The notes under the pieces were generated by a model. That model worked only from the letters and a program-made list of their open reading frames with translations. It searched no databases and was not told where the DNA came from. Below are positions 19,266 through 29,152 of a stretch of DNA of 64,000 nt, piece after piece. A program made the position numbers and the translations under genes. How positions within the stretch are numbered: the first letter of the stretch is position 1; each line of letters starts with the position of its first letter. This DNA comes from Pseudaminobacter soli (ex Li et al. 2025). GTDB taxonomy: Bacteria > Pseudomonadota > Alphaproteobacteria > Rhizobiales > Rhizobiaceae. Location: assembly GCF_003012705.1 (NCBI RefSeq), contig NZ_PXYL01000010.1:62001-126000 (forward strand), given 5' to 3'.

Positions 19266-20096
19266 TTACACGCCGAGCAAAGTCCGCACCAGCCTGTGAT
19301 CGGGGTCGGCAAGACCTTCGATCACGTCGAAATGGTGCCGGTCGGCTTCCTCCACGCTCGAAACCTCGACCTTGAAGCTGCTCCAGAGGTTTGCGAGCAG
19401 GCCATTCTGGCGCAGGAATTCGGGCCGCTCATTGGCGCCCACCCAGCAGGTGATGTCCATGCCGTCGAGCGGTTCGAGCAGTGCGGCGCTTTCGGCGCGC
19501 GCTTCTGCCAGGTCCAACCGCAGCGTCTCGTTCATGCTGGTGTTGAGCAGGGGGCGCAGGTCATGCAGGCCGGAGATCGACACGGTCTTGCGAAGGCGCG
19601 CGGCAACGTCGCGATCGAGCGGCGAGGTTGCCGTGTTCATGCGGCTGACCAGGTGGCCGCCCGCCGAGTGCCCTGCAATGTGCAGCGGGCCTTCGACTTC
19701 ACGGGCAGCGGCATTGATGGCCGCGCCGATCTGGCGGGTGATGTCGGAGATGCGTGCTTCCGGCGTCAGCACATAGGAGGGCATTGCAACGGCATAGCCA
19801 TGCGCAAGCGGGCCGGCGGCCAGGTGTGACCATGCCGACTTGTCGAAGGCCATCCAGTAGCCGCCATGCACGAACACCGCGAGACCCTTGGCTTCGGTCT
19901 TAGGCAGGAAAAGGTCGTAGCGGTTGCGCGGATGCGAGCCGTAGGCGATGTCCTCACGCAGACGTCCAGCCGCACGCATCTCGTCGCGAAAGGCTGCAGC
20001 GGCTGCCTGCCACTTTGCCGGGTAGTCGTCTCCGCCTGGAATATATGCCGAATTCGAATAGGCATCGTCCCAGTTCGTGATCTTGTTGCCCGACAT
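19266..20096 (-). CDS. Alpha/beta hydrolase, arylformamidase (kynurenine formamidase)-like
   Basis: Alpha/beta-hydrolase of 276 residues. The oxyanion motif [13 protein letters not shown] near residue 77 and the nucleophile elbow GHSAGGH are the pattern of kynurenine formamidases, which convert N-formylkynurenine to kynurenine. The C-terminal [16 protein letters not shown] offers the catalytic histidine. The ATG at 20096 follows a GGGAGGGG ribosome site. It is divergent from the anthraniloyl-CoA operon and shares its promoter region and palindromes. Anthranilate is formed from kynurenine by kynureninase, so the pairing suggests tryptophan-to-anthranilate breakdown. Kynureninase and tryptophan dioxygenase genes are not in the window. 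Another esterase role cannot be excluded. Confidence 0.78.
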   Translation of the reverse strand: MSGNKITNWDDAYSNSAYIPGGDDYPAKWQAAAAAFRDEMRAAGRLREDIAYGSHPRNRYDLFLPKTEAKGLAVFVHGGYWMAFDKSAWSHLAAGPLAHGYAVAMPSYVLTPEARISDITRQIGAAINAAAREVEGPLHIAGHSAGGHLVSRMNTATSPLDRDVAARLRKTVSISGLHDLRPLLNTSMNETLRLDLAEARAESAALLEPLDGMDITCWVGANERPEFLRQNGLLANLWSSFKVEVSSVEEADRHHFDVIEGLADPDHRLVRTLLGV

Positions 20097-20223
20097 GGTT
20101 CCCCTCCCGTTTCGGTATCGCCGATGGCTTTGCGCCTTATCGGTCATCGCCGCGTCACTGCGCAAGGGCCAGCGCGGCCGCAGCACATGCATAAGCCCCG
20201 GCAGATTTGACGACAGGGGAATT

Positions 20224-20255
20224 AATTTCAAGCTTGAAATTTCATGCTTGAAATT
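20224..20255. promoter_or_regulatory. Double palindrome in divergent promoter, probable MarR operator
   Basis: AATTTCAAGCTTGAAATT (20224-20241) is a perfect 18-bp palindrome. A second copy, AATTTCATGCTTGAAATT (20238-20255), has one mismatched pair and overlaps the first by 4 bp, giving a 14-bp period. The sites lie between the divergent hydrolase and monooxygenase starts. The operon encodes a MarR-family protein, whose relatives bind palindromes of this size and respond to aromatic CoA esters or acids. Confidence 0.75.
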
Positions 20256-20301
20256 ATCGCGGGTCGGTGCCATCTTTTTCCCATCAGAAGGAGTTGCGCC
20301 G

Positions 20302-22602
20302 ATGAAGATCGCCTGTCTTGGAGGAGGGCCGGCCGGCCTGTACTTCGCAATCAGCATGAAGCTGCGCGACCCGTCGGCGGAGATCGTCGTGATCGAGCGC
20401 AACAAGCCGGACGACACGTTCGGCTGGGGTGTCGTGCTCTCCGACGAAACGCTGACCAATCTTGCGGCCAACGACCCGGTAAGCGCCGCGGCCATTCGCT
20501 CGCATTTCGCCTATTGGGACGATATCGCCGTCCACTTCAAGGACACCAAGACGGTGTCGAGCGGTCACGGCTTCTGCGGCATCGGCCGCAAGCAGCTTCT
20601 CCTCTTGCTGCAAGCGCGTGCGAAAGAGCTTGGCATCGAAATTCGCTTCGAGACCAACGTCGAGAGCGTTGCCGACTATGCCGAACAGTACGATCTGGTC
20701 GTCGCCTCAGACGGCCTGAATTCGCGGGCACGTACCGAATTCGCCGACAAGTTCGAACCGGATATCGACGTGCGCGCCTGCAAGTTCGTCTGGCTCGGCA
20801 CGCATCAGAAATTCGACGACGCCTTCACCTTCATCTTCGAAGAGACCGAGCACGGCTGGGTCTGGGCGCACGCCTACCAGTTCGACAATGACACGGCGAC
20901 CTTCATCGTCGAGTGCAGCACCGAGACCTGGGAAAAATTCGGCTTCGGTGAGATGAGCCAGCAGGAGAGCATCGAGGTCTGCCAGCGCATCTTCGCCAAG
21001 CATCTCGGCGGCCACGCGCTGATGACCAATGCCAACCACATTCGCGGCTCGGCCTGGCTGAATTTTCCGCGCGTGCTGTGCAAGCGCTGGTCCTACAAGA
21101 ACGTAGCACTTCTGGGCGACGCGGCGGCGACTGCGCATTTCTCGATCGGTTCGGGCACCAAGCTGGCGCTTGAGAGCGCTGTCGCGCTTGCCGAATATGT
21201 CCACACCGAAAAGTCGCTCGATACCGCCTTCGCCCGCTACGAGGACGAGCGCCGCGTGCAGGTGCTGCGCCTGCAATCGGCCGCGCGCAACTCGCTGGAG
21301 TGGTTCGAGGAGGTCGAGCGCTATTTCCATCTCGACCCGGTGCAGTTCAACTATTCGCTGCTGACCCGTTCGCAGCGCATCAGCCACGAAAACCTGCGCC
21401 TGCGCGACAAGGCTTGGCTGGAGGGCGCCGAAGGCTGGTTCCAGGAAAATGCAGGCGCGCCGCAGGGAACGCACCGTGCGCCGATGTTCGCGCCGTTCAG
21501 GCTGCGCGGCATGGAACTGAAGAACCGCATCGTCGTTTCGCCGATGGCGCAGTACAAGGCCGTCGACGGCACGCCGACCGACTGGCACCTCGTCCACTAT
21601 GGCGAGCGCGCCAAGGGCGGGGCGGGGCTTCTCTATATCGAGATGACCTGCGTGAGTGCCGAAGGCCGCATCACACCTGGCTGCCCCGGTTTCTATACGC
21701 CCGAGCATGAAGTGGCCTGGAAGCGCATCGTCGACTTTGTCCATACAGAAACGGAAGCCAAGATCTGCGCGCAAATCGGGCATGCCGGCCGCAAGGCTTC
21801 GACCTGCGTGGGCTGGGAAGGCACCGATAAGCCGCTGAAGGACGGCAACTGGCCGCTGCTTTCGGTTTCCGACCTGCCGTGGTCGGCAGAGAACCAGACG
21901 CCGAAGGCGATGACCCGCGCCGACATGGATCTGGTGCGCGACCAGTTCGTGTCCGCCGCACAGATGGCGGACCGCTGCGGCTTCGACATGCTCGAAATCC
22001 ACGCCGCGCACGGCTATCTGCTGTCGTCCTTCATCACCCCGGTCACCAACAACCGCACCGACGAATATGGCGGCTCGCTGGAAAACCGCATGCGCTATCC
22101 GCTGGAGATCTTCCATGCCATCCGCGCAGTCTGGCCGGAAGGCAAGCCGATCTCGGTTCGTATCTCGGCCAATGACTGGGTGGGTCCGGAAGGCGTGACG
22201 CCGCAGGAAGCAGTCGAGATCGCGCGCATCTTCCAGGAAGCCGGCGTCGATATCTGCGACGTCTCGGCCGGCCAGACCACCAAGGCCGCGCGCCCTGTCT
22301 ATGGCCGCATGTTCCAAACGCCGTTCTCCGACCGCATCCGCAACGAGACCGGCATGGCGACCATGGCCGTCGGCAACATCTACGAGCCGGACCACGTCAA
22401 CTCGATCCTGCTCGCCGGCCGCGCCGACCTCGTCTGCCTCGCGCGTCCGCACCTGACCGATCCCTACTGGACGCTGCGAGCAGCTGCGACGCTGGGTGAC
22501 ACCGCCGAGGCATGGCCTGACCCATATCGGCCCGGCGGCGACCAGCTGCGCCGCCTCGCCGAACGTGCCGCCGAAATGGCCGCACAGGATCGCGCGGTAT
22601 GA
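20302..22602 (+). CDS. Bifunctional anthraniloyl-CoA (2-aminobenzoyl-CoA) monooxygenase/reductase
   Basis: Two-domain flavoenzyme of 766 residues. Residues 1-390 form an FAD-dependent aromatic hydroxylase with the dinucleotide motif [24 protein letters not shown], and the FAD-ribityl segment [16 protein letters not shown]. From about 394 follows an old-yellow-enzyme (FMN, NADPH) domain with [11 protein letters not shown], the active-site [13 protein letters not shown] and [15 protein letters not shown]. This fusion is the hallmark of the anthraniloyl-CoA monooxygenase of Azoarcus evansii, which hydroxylates and dearomatises 2-aminobenzoyl-CoA. The neighbours (ligase, hydratase, dehydrogenases) agree. 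A related fusion, salicylyl-CoA 5-hydroxylase, is the main alternative. ATG 20302 follows AGAAGGAG; the upstream extension runs through the operator and was rejected. Confidence 0.9.
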   Translation: MKIACLGGGPAGLYFAISMKLRDPSAEIVVIERNKPDDTFGWGVVLSDETLTNLAANDPVSAAAIRSHFAYWDDIAVHFKDTKTVSSGHGFCGIGRKQLLLLLQARAKELGIEIRFETNVESVADYAEQYDLVVASDGLNSRARTEFADKFEPDIDVRACKFVWLGTHQKFDDAFTFIFEETEHGWVWAHAYQFDNDTATFIVECSTETWEKFGFGEMSQQESIEVCQRIFAKHLGGHALMTNANHIRGSAWLNFPRVLCKRWSYKNVALLGDAAATAHFSIGSGTKLALESAVALAEYVHTEKSLDTAFARYEDERRVQVLRLQSAARNSLEWFEEVERYFHLDPVQFNYSLLTRSQRISHENLRLRDKAWLEGAEGWFQENAGAPQGTHRAPMFAPFRLRGMELKNRIVVSPMAQYKAVDGTPTDWHLVHYGERAKGGAGLLYIEMTCVSAEGRITPGCPGFYTPEHEVAWKRIVDFVHTETEAKICAQIGHAGRKASTCVGWEGTDKPLKDGNWPLLSVSDLPWSAENQTPKAMTRADMDLVRDQFVSAAQMADRCGFDMLEIHAAHGYLLSSFITPVTNNRTDEYGGSLENRMRYPLEIFHAIRAVWPEGKPISVRISANDWVGPEGVTPQEAVEIARIFQEAGVDICDVSAGQTTKAARPVYGRMFQTPFSDRIRNETGMATMAVGNIYEPDHVNSILLAGRADLVCLARPHLTDPYWTLRAAATLGDTAEAWPDPYRPGGDQLRRLAERAAEMAAQDRAV

Positions 22603-23363
22603 GCGACATTGCCGGAAAGCGCGCACTGGTTACCGGCGGCGGCTCGGGCATGGGCGCTGCAATCGCCCGCGCGCTGGCCGATGCCGGCGCGACGGTCGTC
22701 GTTTCCGGCAGGCGCATGGAAGCCCTGCAGGAAGTGGCGCAAGGCGCGAAAAATATCATCGGCATGACCGCCGATGTGACCGACGAAGCCTCGCTGAAAA
22801 CGCTGTTCGAGAAGATCGCCGCTGAAGTCGGCGATCTGGATATCGTCATCGCCAATGCGGGCGCTGCCGAAAGCGCTCCCTATCATCGCACCGGGCTCGA
22901 CCTCTGGCAGCGGATGATGGACGTCAACCTCACCAGCGTCTTCCTCACCTTCCAGCAGGCGCTGGCAAGCGGCATGATGAAGCGCGGCGAGGGCCGGCTG
23001 GTGGCGGTGGCTTCCACCGCGGGCCTCAAGGGCTATGCCTATGTCTCGGCTTACGCGGCCGCCAAGCATGGCGTGATCGGGTTGACGCGCTCGCTGGCGC
23101 TTGAACTGGCTGGGACAAGCATTACGGTGAACGCCGTCTGTCCCGGATTCACGCTGACGCCCATGCTCGAGCGCTCTATCGAAAACATCATGCAGAAGAC
23201 CGGCAAGAGCCGGCAGGACGCCGAGGCCGCACTGACCAAGACCAATCCTCAGGGCCGCTTCGTGCTGCCGGAGGAGGTGGCGCAGGCGGTGATGTATCTC
23301 TGCGGGCCGCATTCGGCTTCGATGACCGGACAGGCACTGTCTGTTTCGGGGGGAGAAGTATGA
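22599..23363 (+). CDS. Short-chain dehydrogenase/reductase of the anthraniloyl-CoA operon
   Basis: Classical SDR of 254 residues. The cofactor motif [12 protein letters not shown] lies at residues 12-23, the NAG motif appears as IANAGAAE, and the catalytic Ser/Tyr/Lys are in [22 protein letters not shown]. The start overlaps the monooxygenase stop (ATGA), so translation is coupled. In the CoA-dependent 2-aminobenzoate pathway a 3-hydroxyacyl-CoA dehydrogenase is needed after ring reduction, and this is the best local candidate. Substrate assignment is inference from the operon. Confidence 0.88.
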   Translation: MSDIAGKRALVTGGGSGMGAAIARALADAGATVVVSGRRMEALQEVAQGAKNIIGMTADVTDEASLKTLFEKIAAEVGDLDIVIANAGAAESAPYHRTGLDLWQRMMDVNLTSVFLTFQQALASGMMKRGEGRLVAVASTAGLKGYAYVSAYAAAKHGVIGLTRSLALELAGTSITVNAVCPGFTLTPMLERSIENIMQKTGKSRQDAEAALTKTNPQGRFVLPEEVAQAVMYLCGPHSASMTGQALSVSGGEV

Positions 23364-23848
23364 GCGTTGCACAGCCTGACCAGCTTCCGCATTCCGACCG
23401 CCAGCGTGTGCGGGTCTGGCTGCGGCTGCTGAAGGTCACCAAGATCGTTGAATCCGTCGTGCGCGAAAACCTTCGCGCCGAATTCGACACCACGTTGCCG
23501 CGCTTCGACGTGATGGCGGCGCTCTACCGCTTCCAGGACGGGCTCAAGATGAGCGAGCTTTCGGCAGCGCTGCGCGTGTCCAACGGCAATGTCACCGGCA
23601 TCATCGAGCGGCTGGTGACCGACGGCATGGTGCTGCGGGTGCCGGTGGAGGGCGACAAGCGCGCCACCCTAGTGCGTCTTACAAAAAAGGGGCACGACGA
23701 ATTCTCGAAAATGGCGGAAGCGCATGCCCGCTGGGTCAATGAGGTCCTGGCCGATCTCACGCCCGAAGAATGCGAGCAGGTGATCGGCATTCTCGATGTC
23801 GTCGGCCGCTCGCACAAACACACTGCTGAGGTAAGTGATCATGACTGA
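23360..23848 (+). CDS. MarR-family transcriptional regulator
   Basis: Winged-helix repressor of 162 residues. The DNA-binding core is seen in [20 protein letters not shown] with the wing [18 protein letters not shown]. It starts in a four-base overlap with the SDR stop and overlaps the next gene by eight bases, so it is expressed with the operon it probably controls. Its likely operator is the double palindrome at 20224-20255; relatives of this type (for example in benzoate degradation) are released from DNA by aromatic CoA esters. Autoregulation through the operon promoter is expected. Confidence 0.9.
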   Translation: MSVAQPDQLPHSDRQRVRVWLRLLKVTKIVESVVRENLRAEFDTTLPRFDVMAALYRFQDGLKMSELSAALRVSNGNVTGIIERLVTDGMVLRVPVEGDKRATLVRLTKKGHDEFSKMAEAHARWVNEVLADLTPEECEQVIGILDVVGRSHKHTAEVSDHD

Positions 23849-24653
23849 TATGGCGGGTTACGTCGCAAAGCATTTCCGCTGGCGTGTGGAGGACGGCATC
23901 GCCGTCGTCACGCTCGACCGGCCCGAGCGCAAGAACCCGCTGACCTTCGACAGCTATGCCGAGCTGCGCGACGTTTTCCGCGCGCTCGTCTATGCCGATG
24001 ACATCAAGGCCGTGGTGTTCGGCTCCAATGGTGGCAATTTCTGCTCGGGCGGCGATGTGCACGACATCATCGGCCCGCTGCTCGACCTGGACATGAAGGG
24101 CCTGCTGCGCTTCACCCGCATGACAGGCGATCTGGTGAAAGCCATGATCAACTGCGGCAAGCCGGTGATCGCGGCGGTCGACGGCGTCTGCGTCGGCGCC
24201 GGCGCCATCGTCGCCATGGCCTCCGACATCCGCATCGCCACGCCCGAGGCCAAGACCGCGTTCCTGTTCACCCGCGTCGGCCTTGCCGGCTGTGACATGG
24301 GCGCTTGCGCGATCCTGCCCCGCATCATCGGCCAGGGCAGGGCCTCCGAGCTACTCTACACCGGCCGCACGATGAGCGCGGATGAAGGCGAACGCTGGGG
24401 CTTCTACAACCGCTTGGTCGATGCCGCGTCGCTGGATGCCGAGGCGATCGCACTGGCCCGCCGTCTCGCCGACGGCCCGAACTTCGGTCACATGATGACC
24501 AAGACCATGCTCAATCAGGAATGGTCGATGTCCATCGACCAGGCCATCGAGGCCGAAGCGCAGGCGCAGGCCATCTGCATGCAGACGCAGGATTTCAAGC
24601 GCGCCTACGACGCCTTCGTCGCGCGCGAAAAGCCGGCTTTCAAGGGCGACTGA
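23841..24653 (+). CDS. Enoyl-CoA hydratase/isomerase (crotonase family)
   Basis: Crotonase-fold enzyme of 270 residues in the anthraniloyl-CoA operon. The CoA-binding/oxyanion segment [14 protein letters not shown] and the second signature [19 protein letters not shown] are intact. An acidic residue expected for water activation is not obvious, so the reaction could be hydration, isomerisation or ring hydrolysis. ATG 23841, nine bases after GAGG, is preferred to GTG 23835. It overlaps the marR gene by eight bases and is followed at once by the acyl-CoA dehydrogenase, as expected for coupled beta-oxidation-like steps on the dearomatised ring. Confidence 0.88.
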   Translation: MTDMAGYVAKHFRWRVEDGIAVVTLDRPERKNPLTFDSYAELRDVFRALVYADDIKAVVFGSNGGNFCSGGDVHDIIGPLLDLDMKGLLRFTRMTGDLVKAMINCGKPVIAAVDGVCVGAGAIVAMASDIRIATPEAKTAFLFTRVGLAGCDMGACAILPRIIGQGRASELLYTGRTMSADEGERWGFYNRLVDAASLDAEAIALARRLADGPNFGHMMTKTMLNQEWSMSIDQAIEAEAQAQAICMQTQDFKRAYDAFVAREKPAFKGD

Positions 24654-24654
24654 C

Positions 24655-25812
24655 ATGGCAGACCGCAGCTTCCTGAACTGGCCCTTCTTCGAGGAGCGCC
24701 ACCGTATGCTCGCCGATGCGCTCGACCGCTGGGCCGCCGCCAATCTGGCCGATATCGACCACAGCGACGTGGACGCCGCATGCCGCGAGCTCGTGGCCAA
24801 GTTGGGCGAGGGCGGCTGGCTGACCCATTCGGCCGTCGATCCAGACGTGGCGGTCAGCAGGCTCGACGTTCGCAGCCTCTGCATCATCCGCGAGACACTG
24901 GCGCGCCATGACGGCCTTGCCGACTTTTCCTTTGCCATGCAGGGCCTCGGCACCGGCGCAATCTCGCTGTTTGGCCGGGTGGACCAGAAGCGCGAGTGGC
25001 TGAGCCGCACGCGGGCGGGCGCCGCCCTTTCGGCCTTCGCGCTGAGCGAGCCGAAATCCGGCTCGGACGTCGCCAATCTCGACCTTGCTGCACGCGAGGA
25101 TGGCGACTTCTACGTGCTCGACGGCGAGAAGACCTGGATTTCCAACGGCGGCATTGCCGACATGTACACCGTCTTTGCCCGCACAGGCGAAGCGCCCGGC
25201 GCCAAGGGCATTTCGGCCTTCATCGTGCCGGCCGAAACGCCCGGCCTGTCGATCGCCGAGCGGCTGGAGGTGATCGCCCCGCATCCGCTGGCAAGGCTGT
25301 CGTTCCAGAACTGCCGTGTGCCGAAGTCGGCCATGCTCGGCAAGCCGGGCGAAGGTTTCAAGATCGCCATGTCGGTGCTCGACGTGTTCCGCTCGACGGT
25401 CGCCGCCGCCGCGCTCGGCTTTGCCCGCCGCGCACTGGACGAGGCCGTTGCCCGCTCGACGTCGCGAGAGCTGTTTGGCGCGCCGCTGTCGGACCTGCAG
25501 ATGGTGCAGGGACACATTGCCGACATGGCGCTCGACATCGATGCATCGGCGCTTCTGGTTTATCGCGCCGCCTGGCTGAAGGACTCCGGCGCACCGCGCG
25601 TCAGCCGCGAAGCTGCCATGGCAAAGCTCTATGCCACCGACCGCGCCCAGAGCGTGATCGACAAGGCGGTCCAAATCCATGGCGGCGACGGCGTGCGCAA
25701 GGGGAGCGTCGTCGAAAGCCTCTATCGGGAGATCCGGGCGCTGCGTATCTACGAGGGCGCGTCCGACGTACAGAAAGTCATAATAGCCAGGCAGACACTG
25801 GCGGGAGGATAA
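24655..25812 (+). CDS. Acyl-CoA dehydrogenase family protein
   Basis: FAD-dependent acyl-CoA dehydrogenase of 385 residues. The FAD/substrate loops read [14 protein letters not shown] and [14 protein letters not shown]. The C-terminal segment [20 protein letters not shown] leads to [11 protein letters not shown], where the glutamate is at the position of the catalytic base in short-chain family members. It begins one base after the hydratase stop and is followed after four bases by the CoA ligase, so it belongs to the aromatic-CoA operon. It would introduce or remove a double bond in the alicyclic CoA intermediate. It could also act as a non-oxidative relative; substrate unproven. Confidence 0.88.
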   Translation: MADRSFLNWPFFEERHRMLADALDRWAAANLADIDHSDVDAACRELVAKLGEGGWLTHSAVDPDVAVSRLDVRSLCIIRETLARHDGLADFSFAMQGLGTGAISLFGRVDQKREWLSRTRAGAALSAFALSEPKSGSDVANLDLAAREDGDFYVLDGEKTWISNGGIADMYTVFARTGEAPGAKGISAFIVPAETPGLSIAERLEVIAPHPLARLSFQNCRVPKSAMLGKPGEGFKIAMSVLDVFRSTVAAAALGFARRALDEAVARSTSRELFGAPLSDLQMVQGHIADMALDIDASALLVYRAAWLKDSGAPRVSREAAMAKLYATDRAQSVIDKAVQIHGGDGVRKGSVVESLYREIRALRIYEGASDVQKVIIARQTLAGG

Positions 25813-25816
25813 CAAA

Positions 25817-27439
25817 ATGCTGGGACCATCGGCGCATACCGACACCTTTACACGTGACAACCTGCCGCCGATGGAGGAGTGGCCCGACCTGCTGCTCGAC
25901 GGCTTCGATTATCCCGAAACCCTCAACGTCGGCGTCGAATTCACCGACGCTATGGTCGCCAAGGGCTTTGGCGACAACATCGCGCTGATCGGCAATGGCC
26001 GCCGCCGTACCTACAAGGAACTGACCGACTGGTCGAACCGCATCGCGCATGCGCTGGTCGAGAACTATGGCGTCAAGCCCGGCAACCGGGTGCTGATCCG
26101 CTCGGCCAACAATCCGGCCATGGTCGCCTGCTGGCTGGCGGCCACCAAGGCGGGTGCCGTGGTGGTCAATACCATGCCGATGCTGCGCGCCGGTGAGTTG
26201 GGCAAGATCGTCGACAAGGCTGAAATCGAGTTCGCGCTCTGCGACACGCGCATCCTCGACGAGCTCGTTGCCTGCGCCAAGACCTCGAAATTCCTCAAGA
26301 AGGTGATCGGCTTCGACGGCACCGCCAACCACGATGCCGAGCTCGACCGCATCGCGCTCGACAAGCCGGTGAAGTTCAACGCGGTGCCCACCAGCCGCGA
26401 CGATGTCGCGCTGCTAGGCTTCACCTCCGGCACCACGGGTGAGCCCAAGGCGACGATGCATTTCCATCGCGACCTGCTCATCATCGCCGATGCCTATGGC
26501 AAGGAAGTGCTTTCGGTCACGCCGGAGGACATTTTCGTTGGCTCACCGCCGCTCGCATTCACCTTCGGCCTCGGCGGCCTCGCCATCTTCCCGCTGCGAT
26601 TCGGCGCGGCAGCGACGCTGCTTGAGCAGGCGACCCCGCCGAAGATGATCGAGATCATCGAAACCTATAAGGCGACCATCAGCTTCACGGCGCCGACTGC
26701 CTATCGCGTCATGCTGGCGGCGATGGACAATGGGGCCGATCTCAGCTCGCTGCGTGTTGCCGTCTCGGCCGGCGAGACACTGCCCGCGCCGGTCTACAAT
26801 GCCTGGATGGAAAAGACCGGCAAGCCGATGCTGGACGGTATCGGCGCCACCGAGATGCTGCACATCTTCATCACCAACCGTCTGGGCGATTCCGCACCGG
26901 GCTCTACCGGCAAGCCGGTGGGCGGCTATGAGGCCAGGATCGTCGACGAGGATATGAAAGAGAAGCCGCGCGGTGAGGTGGGCCGGCTGGCGGTGCGCGG
27001 TCCGACCGGCTGCCGCTATCTCGCCGACAAGCGGCAGAAGGCCTATGTCCGCGACGGCTGGAACCTGACGGGCGACGCTTTCTACCAGGATGAGGACGGC
27101 TATTTCCATTTTGCCGCCCGCTCCGACGACATGATCATCTCGGCCGGCTACAACATTGCCGGGCCGGAGGTGGAAGCGGCGCTCTTGAGCCACGCCTTTG
27201 TTTCGGAATGCGCTGTCATCGGCGCGCCCGATGAGGAGCGCGGCCAGATCGTGCAGGCACATGTCGTGCTGGCCAAGGACGTGCCGGCAGACGCCGCTAC
27301 GACCAAGGCACTGCAGGACTATGTCAAGCAGGTGATCGCGCCCTACAAGTACCCGCGCTCGATCAAGTTCATCGAGGCGTTGCCGAAGACGGCAACGGGC
27401 AAGATCCAGCGCTTCGTCCTGAAAAACGCGGCGCAATAG
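25817..27439 (+). CDS. Benzoate/2-aminobenzoate-CoA ligase
   Basis: ATP-dependent aryl-CoA ligase (540 residues) of the ANL superfamily. The phosphate loop is GFTSGTTGEPKATMH (about 201-215), the A5 motif lies in DGIGATEMLHIF, the hinge region in YVRDGWNLTGD, and the catalytic lysine is in LPKTATGKIQRFVL near the C-terminus. Sequence organisation matches benzoate-CoA ligases, including 2-aminobenzoate-CoA ligases. As last gene of the operon it would activate anthranilate to anthraniloyl-CoA, the substrate of the first gene product. The exact aromatic acid cannot be read from sequence alone. Confidence 0.9.
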   Translation: MLGPSAHTDTFTRDNLPPMEEWPDLLLDGFDYPETLNVGVEFTDAMVAKGFGDNIALIGNGRRRTYKELTDWSNRIAHALVENYGVKPGNRVLIRSANNPAMVACWLAATKAGAVVVNTMPMLRAGELGKIVDKAEIEFALCDTRILDELVACAKTSKFLKKVIGFDGTANHDAELDRIALDKPVKFNAVPTSRDDVALLGFTSGTTGEPKATMHFHRDLLIIADAYGKEVLSVTPEDIFVGSPPLAFTFGLGGLAIFPLRFGAAATLLEQATPPKMIEIIETYKATISFTAPTAYRVMLAAMDNGADLSSLRVAVSAGETLPAPVYNAWMEKTGKPMLDGIGATEMLHIFITNRLGDSAPGSTGKPVGGYEARIVDEDMKEKPRGEVGRLAVRGPTGCRYLADKRQKAYVRDGWNLTGDAFYQDEDGYFHFAARSDDMIISAGYNIAGPEVEAALLSHAFVSECAVIGAPDEERGQIVQAHVVLAKDVPADAATTKALQDYVKQVIAPYKYPRSIKFIEALPKTATGKIQRFVLKNAAQ

Positions 27440-27467
27440 CTGCTGTCCGCAGGGATAGTTGCCTGAA

Positions 27468-27508
27468 GGGCGATCGACTGCTTCGCGGACGATCGCCCCA
27501 ATTATTTC
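27468..27508 (+). terminator. Terminator of the anthraniloyl-CoA operon
   Basis: The stem GGGCGATCG / CGATCGCCC (27468-27476, 27490-27498) with a 13-nt loop is followed by CAATTATTT. It separates the operon from the converging Crp/Fnr gene. Confidence 0.65.
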
Positions 27509-28242
27509 GACGCCGGCATATTCTGGTCGAGATAGGTGAAGTCGAAGCCTGTGATCTCGGCCAGTGCCTCCCGGTCGAGGAAGGTGACCACGCCTTCGCG
27601 AAAAACCAAAAGGTTCGCTTCGCGCAGTTGCCGCAGGACCCGGTTCAGGTGAATGGCGGTCAGGCCGAGCGCGTCGGCCAGGATACTCTGCGAAAGGGGG
27701 CAACTGTAGCTGTCGGCGGTTCCGCGGCCGATGAGCTTCATGCGCACGCCAAGCTCGAGCAGAAAGTGTGCCGTTCGGGTCAGGGCATCGCGTCGGCCGA
27801 TGCTGACAAGGTGCTCCACCACCATGGCGCCGTCGCGCGAGGCTGCCCATAGCAAAGCCAGCGCCAGGCGCGGTGTGCCGTGGAAGATTTCCCAGAGCCG
27901 CTCGGTATTGATCCGGCTAACTTCTATATCCGTCAGCGCGACGAAGCTCTGATCGGAGGTTCGGAGCAGCAGGCTGCGCACGCCAAGAAAATCGCCGGGG
28001 ATCTGGACGTCGATGATCTGCCGCGCCCCATCGTGCAGCCGCTTGTACGAATAGGCCCAGCCTTCGCGGAGAACATAGGCAGCGTGGCGGTGCTGGCCTT
28101 CGTAGACGATTTCCTTGCCGGCGCTGACCAGGGTGCGCGGACCCTGAAGCTTTTCCAATGCGGCGGCATCCTCCGGTTTCAGCTGCATGAATGCTGAAAG
28201 TTTCCGGGACAGTGCATCTACCTGCGAAGGCATCAGCTTCAT
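27502..28242 (-). CDS. Crp/Fnr-family transcriptional regulator
   Basis: Regulator of 246 residues with a cyclic-nucleotide-type sensor domain (about 20-140, including VYEGQHRHAAYVLREG) and a C-terminal helix-turn-helix (SQSILADALGLTAIHLNRVLRQL near 190). No N-terminal cysteine cluster typical of oxygen-sensing FNR is visible, so it is probably not an iron-sulphur sensor. It converges with the anthraniloyl-CoA operon; its own promoter lies in the long AT-rich gap to the right. Two ATGs nine bases apart (28242, 28233) are possible starts. Target genes unknown. Confidence 0.88.
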   Translation of the reverse strand: MKLMPSQVDALSRKLSAFMQLKPEDAAALEKLQGPRTLVSAGKEIVYEGQHRHAAYVLREGWAYSYKRLHDGARQIIDVQIPGDFLGVRSLLLRTSDQSFVALTDIEVSRINTERLWEIFHGTPRLALALLWAASRDGAMVVEHLVSIGRRDALTRTAHFLLELGVRMKLIGRGTADSYSCPLSQSILADALGLTAIHLNRVLRQLREANLLVFREGVVTFLDREALAEITGFDFTYLDQNMPASK

Positions 28243-29152
28243 TGGTTTGGCATCATCCTGTCTGTCAGATCGTTCGATTAGGACCGAGTCAGCAGAAGTG
28301 TCTGCGCGCTTAACTTTGGAGTTACCCCAGCATATCTGTCTGCTTGCCTATCAAGATTTGTATATGCCGGGAAATATATCCAACTATTATCAATGCCACT
28401 AAGACTTATATAAATCATATATATGATCTATACAATTGTTGGTAAAATTGAGGCAAATTAAATATTAGTGATAAAGAATAGATCGTGGTGTGTAATGTCC
28501 GCCTTTGTCAGCGGGCATTGTCAGCGGTCGCTTCTCCCCGGTTAGGGGAATTCGAGCAACGGTGTAGGTTCTGTGTCGTCTTCGGGCGCACTTTCATCAA
28601 GGCCGAACCCGCGTCGCCTAGCGGCTGCCTCTTGGGCCAGGGATGAAAAGCTTGGGCCAGCAGGCGCGCTGAAGTTGTGTCCGGATGTAGTGCTTTTTAT
28701 TTAGGATGGCGCCCGTCCCGATTTCTGGATCGGGTAGAAAATATATCCTTGAATGGTTCTGAGTTTAATTTGGCCGCATTGGCTCTGGTTTAGAAAAAGA
28801 TACACGAAAAATAGTATAGATAAAATTTCTGTTACAAGTAATTCGCCTGTGGTTTTTCGAGTGAGTTCAATTTGAGCGATCTAGATATCGATATTTACTC
28901 TCAGAAAGATAGTAAACAAACCATTAACATGGATCAGTATCGTCGCCACCAATATGTGTATATTCGGCATATGGATGAGGCATACCCTCGGAGTTGAATG
29001 ACGTTATACGTTCGGACAAGTCCGAAACGATTTGGATCATCCAGAACTAAGTTTTTCGCTCGTTTTGTTTAGTATTGAGTCAAGCGTGGGAAGTGCATCT
29101 CCGGTGTCGTATTTGAATGACACATCCACAGATGCACGAGTGGGGTGAAAAC
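28243..29152. other. About 900 bp AT-rich non-coding region upstream of the EPS regulator
   Basis: No coding frame with genomic codon bias was found. Base composition is strikingly A+T-rich against the GC-rich window, notably 28350-28480 and 28740-28970. It contains the palindrome ATCATATATATGAT (28414-28427), tandem TTGTCAGCGG copies (28505-28514, 28518-28527), two CTTGGGCCAG copies (28631-28640, 28651-28660), a small CCCGAT/ATCGGG hairpin (28717-28734), and the palindrome at 29011-29026. It probably holds the promoters of the Crp/Fnr gene and of the LuxR-type gene and binding sites for a silencer or regulator. Confidence 0.6.
29011..29026. promoter_or_regulatory. 16-bp palindrome upstream of the first LuxR-type gene
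   Basis: TTCGGAC-AA-GTCCGAA has perfect 7-bp arms and ends 126 bp before the regulator's start. LuxR/NarL-type proteins bind short palindromes, so this could be an autoregulatory site or the site of another regulator. Confidence 0.5.

Noticed and set aside
20707-22626. Long minus-strand open frame opposite the anthraniloyl-CoA monooxygenase
   Set aside because: Shadow of a well-supported gene, with no domain motif and no ribosome site.
28187-28402. Small open frame in the AT-rich block
   Set aside because: Overlaps the Crp/Fnr start and runs into AT-rich DNA without codon bias or ribosome site.
28505-28660. Possible CRISPR or phage attachment repeats in the AT-rich block
   Set aside because: Only two copies each of 10-bp repeats with short spacing; no cas genes, integrase or tRNA nearby.
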